Shown piece by piece: positions 24,812 to 31,203 of a stretch of DNA of 36,069 nt (position 1 is its first letter; every line of letters begins with the position of its first letter). A program made the position numbers and the translations under genes. The notes under the pieces are model-generated. The model did no database searches. It was not told the DNA's origin and was given only the letters and a program-made list of their open reading frames with translations. The stretch is from DATKPA01 sp051955985 (GTDB lineage Bacteria; Planctomycetota; Phycisphaerae; WQYP01), in assembly GCA_051955985.1 (NCBI GenBank), contig JBQCGD010000058.1, forward strand, positions 1 to 36,069, in the 5' to 3' direction.

Positions 24812-25645
24812 GTGTCCAATGATCTGCCAATGCTCAACAAAAACGCCGAGCCCGGCGCGCAGGACGTGTGGCGCGTCTTCCGAATCATGGCGGAATTCGT
24901 CGACGGCTTCGAGACCATGGCGCGCGTGCCCGCCGCGGTAAGCGTCTTCGGCTCTGCACGCACCCGGCCCGGCGATCACTACTACGCCAAAGCCGTCGAA
25001 ATGGGACGCGCACTGGCCAAGCGCGGCTTCGCCGTCATTACCGGCGGCGGCCCGGGCATCATGGAAGCCGCAAACAAGGGCGCACGCGAGGCGGGCGGCG
25101 TCTCCGTCGGGCTCAACATCTCCCTCCCCATGGAACAGAAATCCAATCCCTTCCAGACCATTTCCCTCAACCACCACTACTTCTTCGTACGCAAAGTCAT
25201 GTTCATCAAGTACAGCCACGCCTTCGTCTGTTTCCCCGGCGGGTTTGGAACCATGGACGAACTGTTTGAGTCCCTCTGCCTCATTCAAACCCGAAAAATC
25301 GACCCCTTCCCGGTCGTGCTCTTCGGCACCGAATTCTGGACCGGCCTCGTCGAATGGCTGCGCGAAACCATGTTCGAACGTTACAGCACCGTCAGCGGAC
25401 CCGACTTAAGCCTGTTCCGAATGACCGACAACGTCGATGAGGCCGCCGAATACCTCTCCCATTGCGCTGCCTGCTCAACCCCCCGCATCCCCGGCTTCCC
25501 CACCGTTGATCAGGCCCAGCAGGTGACCGCGGAAGGCACACGTTACGGCGTGCGCCCCAAGGTGACCGACGCGCAGCCCGAAGACGCGGCGCCCACCCCA
25601 GACAACGAGGCGGCGAAGAACGCCGAACATTTCCCGCAGGCGTAA
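24812..25645 (+). CDS. LOG-family (TIGR00730-type) nucleotide-binding protein
   Basis: A 277-residue Rossmann-fold protein of the LOG family. The two hallmark motifs are present, GGGPGIMEAANKGA (78-91) and PGGFGTMDELFE (142-153). Members act as nucleoside 5'-monophosphate phosphoribohydrolases, releasing free base from AMP-type or cytokinin-type nucleotides. Start: the GTG at 24812 has AGGAGG at 24800-24805, an ideal distance; the ATG at 24791 lies before that site. About 35 residues upstream of the fold, and a 50-residue Pro/Ala/Glu-rich tail after the fold, extend it beyond the usual length. It stands between DUF1501 and the convergent sugar mutase gene. Confidence 0.9.
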   Translation: MSNDLPMLNKNAEPGAQDVWRVFRIMAEFVDGFETMARVPAAVSVFGSARTRPGDHYYAKAVEMGRALAKRGFAVITGGGPGIMEAANKGAREAGGVSVGLNISLPMEQKSNPFQTISLNHHYFFVRKVMFIKYSHAFVCFPGGFGTMDELFESLCLIQTRKIDPFPVVLFGTEFWTGLVEWLRETMFERYSTVSGPDLSLFRMTDNVDEAAEYLSHCAACSTPRIPGFPTVDQAQQVTAEGTRYGVRPKVTDAQPEDAAPTPDNEAAKNAEHFPQA

Positions 25646-25693
25646 CTCGAAATACCCTCCTCCCCTCCTGCCCACTCCGTGATGCGCGCCCCG

Positions 25694-27274
25694 TCAGTGC
25701 GCAACCGGCTTCCCAAGCTGGCTGCCCACTTCTTCAAGCTTCTTGTGCAGCAGTTCCGCCGTGCTCGCTTCGATGTTCAACCGCAGCAGCGGCTCCGTGT
25801 TGCTCTTGCGCACGTTGAACCACCAGGTGTCGTATTCCAGCGTGATCCCGTCCAGATAATCGATCGCCGCGTCCTTGTATTTCGCCGCAAGCCGCTTGAT
25901 GGCCGCATCCTTGTCCTGCACCTCAAAATTGATCTCCCCCGATGCGTAATAACGCTGCAGCGGCTTGAGAATCTGCGACAACGGCATGTCGTAGCCGGAA
26001 AGAACGCTGCACGTCACGGCAAACACGATCGCCCCCGAATCCGTCTTGAACGAGTCCCGGAAATAGAAGTGCCCCGACAGCTCTCCGCCAAAGCACCCGT
26101 GCGAATCGGCCAGCGCCTTCTTCATGAACACATGCCCGACCCGCTCGCGCTTCGGCACCCCGCCCGAATTCAGGATCTCCTCCCGGACGACGCGGCTGGA
26201 ACGCAAGTCGTACACGATCGCGCTGCCCGGATTGTTCTTCAGGAAATCCTTCGCAAGAAATGCCGTGAGAATGTCGCAGCGCACGATCTTCGCCTGTTCA
26301 TCCACGAAGATGCAGCGGTCCGCATCCCCGTCGAAGCAGACGCCGAAATCCGCCGCGTTCGACAGAACCGCTTCCTGCAGTTCGCGGAGGTTCGCATCCA
26401 CCAGCGGGTTTGGCTCGTGCTTGAAAGAGCCCGTAATCTCCAGGTTGATCGGGATGATCTCGAGGTTCGGCTGTCCCTCCTTGCCGATCCCGAAAATGCT
26501 CGGAATGAACTTCCCCGCCATCCCGTTTGAACAATCCACCACCACCTTCAACGGCCGCTGCAACTGCAGGAACTGCAGCACGTGCGTCTTGTACGGCCGC
26601 GAAAGATCCATCGTCTCCACCCGCCCCATCTGCGCCGCCGGTCCCTTGCGAATGTTCATCGCAATCCGCTTGATCTCGTTGAGCCCCGTGTTTTCGCCGA
26701 TCGGGCGGGCCTCGATCCCCGAAATCTTGAAGCCGTTGTATTGCGCCGGGTTGTGCGACGCGGTCACCTGGATCCCCCCGCAGCACCCCAGGTGATTGAT
26801 CGCAAAATAAATCTGCGGCGTGTCGATCATCCCGATGTCGATCACGTTCGTCCCCGTTGAAAGAATCCCGTCAATCAGCGCTTTCGCCAGCGACGGAGAA
26901 CTCGTTCGCATGTCCCGCCCCACGATGATCATGTTCATCCGCGGGTCCGCCTTCGCCAGCCCCGTCAGGTTCATCCGCAGGAACTGCGCCGTCGCATAAC
27001 CGGTCTTCCACGCAATATCCTCGTTCAGCGGCTCCGGATAAATGCCGCGGATGTCGTATGCCTTGTACACCTTGTCGATCATCGAGACCTCGTACAGCGG
27101 AGATTCGGGCGGCTTCGTGTCCGCCGGCTGCGTGGCAGGGTTCCAGCGGCATCCCGGGCATTTCGGATAGTGATGCTTGCGCCGTTGCTGGCACACAGCG
27201 TCCGAGATTTTGTAGTGCTCGCCCGGGCACTGGCGGTAGTAGTCGTTCAGAATTTGCGGTTGCGGATCGCTCAC
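25694..27274 (-). CDS. Phosphomannomutase/phosphoglucomutase with N-terminal Cys-rich extension
   Basis: A 526-residue alpha-D-phosphohexomutase interconverting mannose- or glucose-6- and 1-phosphates for sugar nucleotides and exopolysaccharide. The catalytic phosphoserine is Ser173 in TASHNP, the metal loop is DGDADR, the sugar loop GGELSGH and the phosphate-binding loop RKSNTEPLLRL, all complete. The standard enzyme begins at MIDKVYKAYDIRG (residue 65). The 64 preceding residues contain Cys16, Cys28, Cys39 and Cys42 with nearby His, which looks like a zinc-binding finger. The GTG at 27274 has GGGGAGG just upstream, so the extension is probably translated. It lies downstream of aroDE on the same strand. 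The choice between mannose and glucose cannot be made by eye. Confidence 0.92.
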   Translation of the reverse strand: MSDPQPQILNDYYRQCPGEHYKISDAVCQQRRKHHYPKCPGCRWNPATQPADTKPPESPLYEVSMIDKVYKAYDIRGIYPEPLNEDIAWKTGYATAQFLRMNLTGLAKADPRMNMIIVGRDMRTSSPSLAKALIDGILSTGTNVIDIGMIDTPQIYFAINHLGCCGGIQVTASHNPAQYNGFKISGIEARPIGENTGLNEIKRIAMNIRKGPAAQMGRVETMDLSRPYKTHVLQFLQLQRPLKVVVDCSNGMAGKFIPSIFGIGKEGQPNLEIIPINLEITGSFKHEPNPLVDANLRELQEAVLSNAADFGVCFDGDADRCIFVDEQAKIVRCDILTAFLAKDFLKNNPGSAIVYDLRSSRVVREEILNSGGVPKRERVGHVFMKKALADSHGCFGGELSGHFYFRDSFKTDSGAIVFAVTCSVLSGYDMPLSQILKPLQRYYASGEINFEVQDKDAAIKRLAAKYKDAAIDYLDGITLEYDTWWFNVRKSNTEPLLRLNIEASTAELLHKKLEEVGSQLGKPVAH

Positions 27275-27388
27275 GCAGCCTCCCCAAAAGATTCCTATTA
27301 GGATATCGCATGGGCTGAGGAGCGACAATCAGCCAACCTGCGCCCGCCGCAATCGCGATTTTAACCCCTGCACCGCCCTCCCCCCTCA

Positions 27389-28966
27389 CTACCCCTTCAA
27401 CGCTTCGAGCAGCACCTTCCGAAACAGGTCCACCGGCGCCTCTTTCCCTGTGAATTCCCGGAACTGGATCGCCGCCTGCCGCACGAACATCTCCGTCCCC
27501 ACAACCGTCTTCGCGTTTTTCCTCTTCGCCAGCTTCAAAAACGCCGTCTCCAGCGGATTGTACACCGTGTCAAACACCACCGTCCCCGCACCCCACCCCG
27601 GACCCCCCTCCACCGGCGACGTTTTCACATGCGGATGCATCCCCAGTGGCGTGCAGTTGATGTACGCCTCGCAGCACGAATCACCGAGCTTTTCCCACGG
27701 CACGGCAACAACTTTCCCCGCCTCCCCCGCCCCGAATTCCTTCGCGAGCGCGTCCGCCTTCTCCTTCGTCCGATTGTAAATCACCACTGTTGCCCCATGT
27801 GCCGCCAGCGCCGCCACAATCGCCCGCGCCGCACCGCCCGCCCCAATCACCGCCACCCGCTTCCCGCGCACATCCTCCCGCTTCCCGCTCCACGCCGTCA
27901 CCAGCGCATCCAGCGCCCCCGCATAATCCGAATTCATTCCCCGAACCTTCCCTTTGCCATCCCAAAGCACCGTGTTAATCACCCCAATCGACCGCGAAAT
28001 CTCATCGATCGCCCCGCCTTTCTCCGTCACATACCGAAACGCATTCTCCTTGTGCGGAATCGTCACGCTCACCCCGCGCAAATTCATCCCCTCCATCTCG
28101 CGCATTGCCTCCATCGCCCCGCGAAACGCCTCATACTCCGGCCGAATCGGCAGCGGCACATAAACCCCCTGCGCTCTCACATCATCAAACCCCGCATTAT
28201 GAATGTGCGGACTCAACGAATGCCCCACCGGCCACCCGACCACCCCGAACACCGGCGTCTCCCCCTTCTGCTTTTCCCACCGATATCGCCCAACCAGCTC
28301 CGCCACCGTCGGTTGCCCCGGCGCCGACTCCTTCCCCCGCGACACCGTCGCAAACGTAAACGCCGCCCCGAATTTCTTCGCCAAAAGCCGCGACATCTGC
28401 CCCTCTTCCCCCATCGCCAGCGCCACCACCGCCCGCCCATCCTCCTCCCGCACCTCTTTTGTCAGCCGCAACGCATCAACCCCATCCAGGATCGATTCCG
28501 CCTTCCACGCAATCTTCAAAACGCTTGCCGCCTTCACCGCCCGCAGCCGCTTCACCCGCTCCATCAAATCCCCCGGCCGCCCGCCGAACGAATGATTCGA
28601 CACCACCAGCCGCGTCCCCGTCTTCTCCGCCGTGTCCTCGATCGCCTCCCGAATCGCCCGCGATTTCTCCCACGCCACCAGCTCCACATCGATGTAATCC
28701 GCCCCCGCGTCCATCGCCTCCTCCCACATCCCGATCCGCTCCTTCTCCGACTTCTCCGAAAACCCGCCCTCCCACGTCGGCCGAATCGTCACCAGCACCG
28801 GCACCCGCGCCAGATCAATCGCCTCCAGCATCTGCTTCGGCGTCGCCGTGTCGCACCGCAACTCAATCATCCCCGCGGCCGAGCGCAGCGCATCCTCCGC
28901 CTCCCCAATCGCCTCCTCCAGATCCACCCCACCCTTCACAAAAATCGGCACACAAATCAAAGTCAT
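27389..28966 (-). CDS. aroDE: Bifunctional 3-dehydroquinate dehydratase (type I) / shikimate dehydrogenase
   Basis: A 525-residue fusion of two successive shikimate-pathway enzymes. Residues 1-230 are a type I dehydroquinase: LRCD at 37-40, His125 in SNHSF, and Schiff-base Lys151 in VLKIAWKA. Residues 238-525 are shikimate dehydrogenase: GWPVGHSLSPHIHN for substrate binding, catalytic Lys306 in TIPHK, Asp347 in NSDYAG and the NADP loop GAGGAARA (375-382). All key residues are present in both halves. The ATG at 28966 begins MTLICVPIF; an upstream ATG at 28996 would add ten residues reaching into a hairpin. Such fusions are known in plants and some bacteria, including planctomycetes. The sugar mutase gene lies downstream in the same direction. 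Confidence 0.95.
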   Translation of the reverse strand: MTLICVPIFVKGGVDLEEAIGEAEDALRSAAGMIELRCDTATPKQMLEAIDLARVPVLVTIRPTWEGGFSEKSEKERIGMWEEAMDAGADYIDVELVAWEKSRAIREAIEDTAEKTGTRLVVSNHSFGGRPGDLMERVKRLRAVKAASVLKIAWKAESILDGVDALRLTKEVREEDGRAVVALAMGEEGQMSRLLAKKFGAAFTFATVSRGKESAPGQPTVAELVGRYRWEKQKGETPVFGVVGWPVGHSLSPHIHNAGFDDVRAQGVYVPLPIRPEYEAFRGAMEAMREMEGMNLRGVSVTIPHKENAFRYVTEKGGAIDEISRSIGVINTVLWDGKGKVRGMNSDYAGALDALVTAWSGKREDVRGKRVAVIGAGGAARAIVAALAAHGATVVIYNRTKEKADALAKEFGAGEAGKVVAVPWEKLGDSCCEAYINCTPLGMHPHVKTSPVEGGPGWGAGTVVFDTVYNPLETAFLKLAKRKNAKTVVGTEMFVRQAAIQFREFTGKEAPVDLFRKVLLEALKG

Positions 28967-28981
28967 CTCACAAATCCTCAA

Positions 28982-29005
28982 GCCCACGGCTTCCACGCCG
29001 TGGGC
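28982..29005. repeat. Perfect hairpin between nfo and aroDE
   Basis: GCCCACGGC (28982-28990) and GCCGTGGGC (28997-29005) form a nine-base perfect stem with a TTCCAC loop. It lies in the 96-base spacer after nfo and before aroDE, both on the minus strand. There is no T-run on either side, so an extragenic palindrome or mRNA-stabilising hairpin is more likely than a terminator. Confidence 0.5.
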
Positions 29006-29062
29006 ATTATGGACATTCGCCGCGCAACAAAAAACTCAAACACCAGTCCGCCACCCCGCTCG

Positions 29063-30040
29063 TCATTTCTTTCCAGCCTTTGCACTATTTGTCTTCTTTC
29101 CACCACCCGTCTTCGTGGCCCTTCGTGTCTTCGTGCCTTCGTGTTTCTTCGTCTTGGTCGCCGCAAACACCTTCGGCCTCACATCCTTCCCCTCCGCCAA
29201 CCCGCGCAGCAACTCCAGATTCACCTCATCCCAATCCCGCCCATCCGGCGCCGGATCCTTCGGCGTCTCCAAAATCTTCGGCACCCCCCTGAACCGCTCA
29301 TCCGCACAAATCACCCCAAACGCCTCCACCCCCACGCACCCGCGCCCAATATGCTCATGCCGATCCACCCGCGATCCCAGCGGCTTCTTCGAATCATTCA
29401 AATGCCACGCCTTCACATGCTCTAGCCCTACCGCCCGATCCAATTCCTCAATTACGGCTCGCGTCCCCGCCGCCGTCGTGATGTCATACCCCGCCGCCAG
29501 AATATGGCACGTATCCACGCAAATCCCCACCCGCTCCCGCCGCTCAATCTTCCGCCGCATCTCCGCCAACTGCTCAAACTTGCACCCCAAACACGACCCC
29601 TGTCCCGCCGTCGTCTCCAAACAAACCGTCACCCTCCCCGCCTTCTCCCTCTCCAGAATCAAATTCAACGCCTCCGCCACCCGCCCCACCCCGCACTCCT
29701 CCCCGCTCCCGCAATGCGCCCCCGGATGAATCACCAGGCTCTCAATCCCCAGCAAATCGCACCGCCGCATCTCATCGACAAACGCATCGATGCTCTTCCG
29801 CCAAAGCCCATCATCCATCGCCGCCAGATTGATCAAGTACGACGCATGCGAAACCATCCGCCCAAACCCCAACCGCTCCGCATGCCTCCGAAACTCCGCA
29901 ATCCCCTCCGGATCCAGCGGCTTCGCCACCCACTGCTGCTGATTCTTCGTAAAAACCTGCACCGTCTCCATCTTCAGCTTCTCCGCTGCAAGAAGAGCGT
30001 TGTGCATGCCGCCGGCAATTGATAAATGCGATCCGAACAT
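29063..30040 (-). CDS. nfo: Endonuclease IV (AP endonuclease) with repeat-derived C-terminal tail
   Basis: A 325-residue deoxyribonuclease IV acting at abasic sites in base excision repair. All nine zinc ligands are visible: His65, His105, Glu142, Asp176, His179, His213, Asp226, His228 and Glu258. The normal enzyme ends at about residue 285. The last 40 residues are a basic, low-complexity tail (TKTKKHEGTKTRRATKTGGGKK) encoded by a CTTCGTG-type dispersed repeat at 29108-29157, so a spacer repeat appears to have been absorbed into the gene. No good ribosome site precedes the ATG at 30040. Upstream lies an AT-richer island containing a broken second copy of this gene's 5' end. Confidence 0.95.
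   Translation of the reverse strand: MFGSHLSIAGGMHNALLAAEKLKMETVQVFTKNQQQWVAKPLDPEGIAEFRRHAERLGFGRMVSHASYLINLAAMDDGLWRKSIDAFVDEMRRCDLLGIESLVIHPGAHCGSGEECGVGRVAEALNLILEREKAGRVTVCLETTAGQGSCLGCKFEQLAEMRRKIERRERVGICVDTCHILAAGYDITTAAGTRAVIEELDRAVGLEHVKAWHLNDSKKPLGSRVDRHEHIGRGCVGVEAFGVICADERFRGVPKILETPKDPAPDGRDWDEVNLELLRGLAEGKDVRPKVFAATKTKKHEGTKTRRATKTGGGKKTNSAKAGKK
29108..29157. repeat. CTTCGTG-type dispersed repeat, copy 2, translated within nfo
   Basis: The plus strand shows CTTCGTGGCCCTTCGTGTCT followed by TCGTGCCTTCGTGTTTC. The copy at 30648-30690 reads CTTCGTGGTCCTTCGTGTCT then TTGTGCTCTTCGTGTTTAC, nearly the same over 40 bases. Read on the minus strand it encodes the Lys/Thr/Arg tail of endonuclease IV. 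Confidence 0.8.
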
Positions 30041-30050
30041 TTAATCGATC

Positions 30051-30287
30051 TTATTCAAAATATTTCGCTGTACCTGTTTCATCATCCACAAGGACGATCG
30101 GTCCGCTGTCAACAACCGATCCATTTTCGCGCCATTCAAAAACCGCCACCCATTGTCTACGTTGGGTCCGGTCTTCTTCTATCCCAACAAGTTTGAAAAC
30201 GCAGGAAGTTTGCCGTTTCTGTCGTTCCACGAATTCTTCGGCAACCACTTTCACTTCAGATTCCGTCATGCGAGGTTTTCGTCTCAT
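30051..30287 (-). CDS. Small 78-residue protein of unknown function in AT-richer island
   Basis: A 78-residue charged protein (MRRKPRMTESEV...) without signal peptide or membrane segment. An N-terminal helix (EVKVVAEEFVERQKRQ) is followed by strands ending in WVAVFEW, then GPIVLVDDETGTAKYFE. This helix-strand pattern and the VDDETG ending remind me of small Imm35/YrhB-like immunity-type or PepSY-like proteins, but I cannot claim a family. Its start overlaps the stop of the broken nfo copy by four bases (ATGA), and it ends ten bases before the intact nfo. An alternative start is the Met at 30269. GC content is clearly lower than its neighbours, suggesting transfer. Confidence 0.5.
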   Translation of the reverse strand: MRRKPRMTESEVKVVAEEFVERQKRQTSCVFKLVGIEEDRTQRRQWVAVFEWRENGSVVDSGPIVLVDDETGTAKYFE

Positions 30288-30400
30288 AATCGCTCGATTA
30301 CCTTCCTCGTGAAAGCCTGTACCGTCTCCATTTTTAGCTTCTTCGATGCGAGAAGCGCGTTGTGAATGCCGCCCGCAATCGAAAGCTGTGTTACAAACAT
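30284..30400 (-). pseudogene. Truncated second copy of the nfo 5' end
   Basis: Read from the ATG at 30400 the frame gives 38 residues beginning MFVTQLSIAGGIHNALLAS. The first 31 residues match the start of the intact endonuclease IV (MFGSHLSIAGGMHNALLAA) at 24 positions; then the frame runs into VIERL and stops. All zinc-ligand regions are missing, so it cannot be an active nuclease. Nucleotide identity is clearly lower than amino-acid conservation would suggest for a recent duplication, so a diverged homologue from another strain is possible. The frame stays open upstream to 30541, but that part has no similarity and no ribosome site. Confidence 0.7.
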
Positions 30401-30494
30401 TAGAGGGACTATATGTCGGGGCGATTCCCAGTTCAAAGGCCCGTATAATCGCTGCTGCTTCGAATCTCGAATCTTACGCTCAATGAGCCGCTGA

Positions 30495-30638
30495 ATGATG
30501 AAAAAGTCGAACAAGATGAAGCCCGAGAGTAGAAAACGCAAGTATACGCTCCGTCAGCTCTGCAAAGGAATGAGCTCAGAAAAGAGTGCGCCTGAGTTCA
30601 ACTGGGGAGGCGATGACAAGAGATCCGGTGCGAAATAA
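30495..30638 (+). CDS. Short ORF resembling the C-terminal part of a MazE/AbrB-type antitoxin (remnant?)
   Basis: A 47-residue reading frame, MMKKSNKMKPESRKRKY..., too short to show up in ordinary ORF lists. Residues 15-38 (KYTLRQLCKGMSSEKSAPEFNWGG) resemble the toxin-binding tail of MazE-type antitoxins, which often reads as K-Y-T-L-x-x-L-x-x-G-M-T-P-E followed by an acidic/Trp/Gly segment. The DNA-binding AbrB part is absent, and the end (DDKRSGAK) lacks the usual PPVGxEVW. No toxin gene follows. It may be a decayed toxin-antitoxin remnant or a small stand-alone gene. The in-frame TGA at 30492 fixes the start at 30495 or 30498. The ribosome site is weak. Low GC fits the surrounding island. 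Confidence 0.35.
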   Translation: MMKKSNKMKPESRKRKYTLRQLCKGMSSEKSAPEFNWGGDDKRSGAK

Positions 30639-30647
30639 TAAGCGACC

Positions 30648-30690
30648 TCTTCGTGGTCCTTCGTGTCTTTGTGCTCTTCGTGTTTACGTC
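30648..30690. repeat. CTTCGTG-type dispersed repeat, copy 3
   Basis: CCTCTTCGTGGTCCTTCGTG followed by TCTTTGTGCTCTTCGTGTTTACG. The stop codon of the short NfeD gene (TTA on the plus strand at 30684-30686) lies inside its last unit, and the preceding Thr-Thr-Thr end of that protein comes from the adjoining GTCGTCGTC. As at copies 1 and 2, the repeat sits at the 3' end of a minus-strand gene. Confidence 0.7.
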
Positions 30691-31187
30691 GTCGTCGCGG
30701 TAGGGGGGGCAACCCCCTTCACAATCACCTTCAACCCGCTCACCCGCAAAATCTCCACCTCCGTCCCCGCCGCAATCACCTCCGCCTCGCTCACCGCATC
30801 AATCCGCTCCCCATTCACCTCGATCGTCCCCGCCGGCCGCAGCATCGTCGCCGCCGTCGCCCGCATCCCCACCAGCCCCGACAGCCGCTGCGTCTCCGCC
30901 GCAAATGCATCCCGCGCACTCGCCGGCGGCCCCTTCAGAATCACGCGCTTCCCCATCGGCGTCGATGGATACACCCGAATCGCCCAGAAAAACACGATCG
31001 GCGTGCACACCACCACCGCAATCCCCAGTGCCACCCCGAACGCCGGATGCGCCCGGTACCCAAAAATAATGCTCCCCAGCGCCAGCAACCCCGCACAGAT
31101 CGTCAACACCCCATGCGACGGCAGGAACAACTCCGCCGCCACGCACGCCAATGCCGCTATCAATAATAAAATCGCGCCGATGACCAA
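30684..31187 (-). CDS. NfeD-family membrane protein, short form
   Basis: A 167-residue membrane protein with three or four hydrophobic segments at the N-terminus (VIGAILLLIAALACVAAELFL, then a second and third helix) and a C-terminal OB-like NfeD domain (GMRATAATMLRPAGTIEVNGERIDAVSEAEVIAAGTEVEI). The start is the TTG at 31187 with AAGGA five bases upstream. It lies 16 bases behind the long NfeD protein on the same strand, forming an operon. NfeD proteins usually act with SPFH/stomatin-type scaffold proteins in membrane microdomains; no stomatin gene is visible in this window. The last residues are repeat-derived Thr. Confidence 0.85.
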   Translation of the reverse strand: MVIGAILLLIAALACVAAELFLPSHGVLTICAGLLALGSIIFGYRAHPAFGVALGIAVVVCTPIVFFWAIRVYPSTPMGKRVILKGPPASARDAFAAETQRLSGLVGMRATAATMLRPAGTIEVNGERIDAVSEAEVIAAGTEVEILRVSGLKVIVKGVAPPTATTT

Positions 31188-31203
31188 GGTTGTCCTTGCC
31201 TCT

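Noticed and set aside
27629..29425. 598-codon frame antisense to aroDE and part of nfo
   Set aside because: Pro/Arg/His-rich shadow. aroDE and nfo have complete active-site motifs on the other strand.
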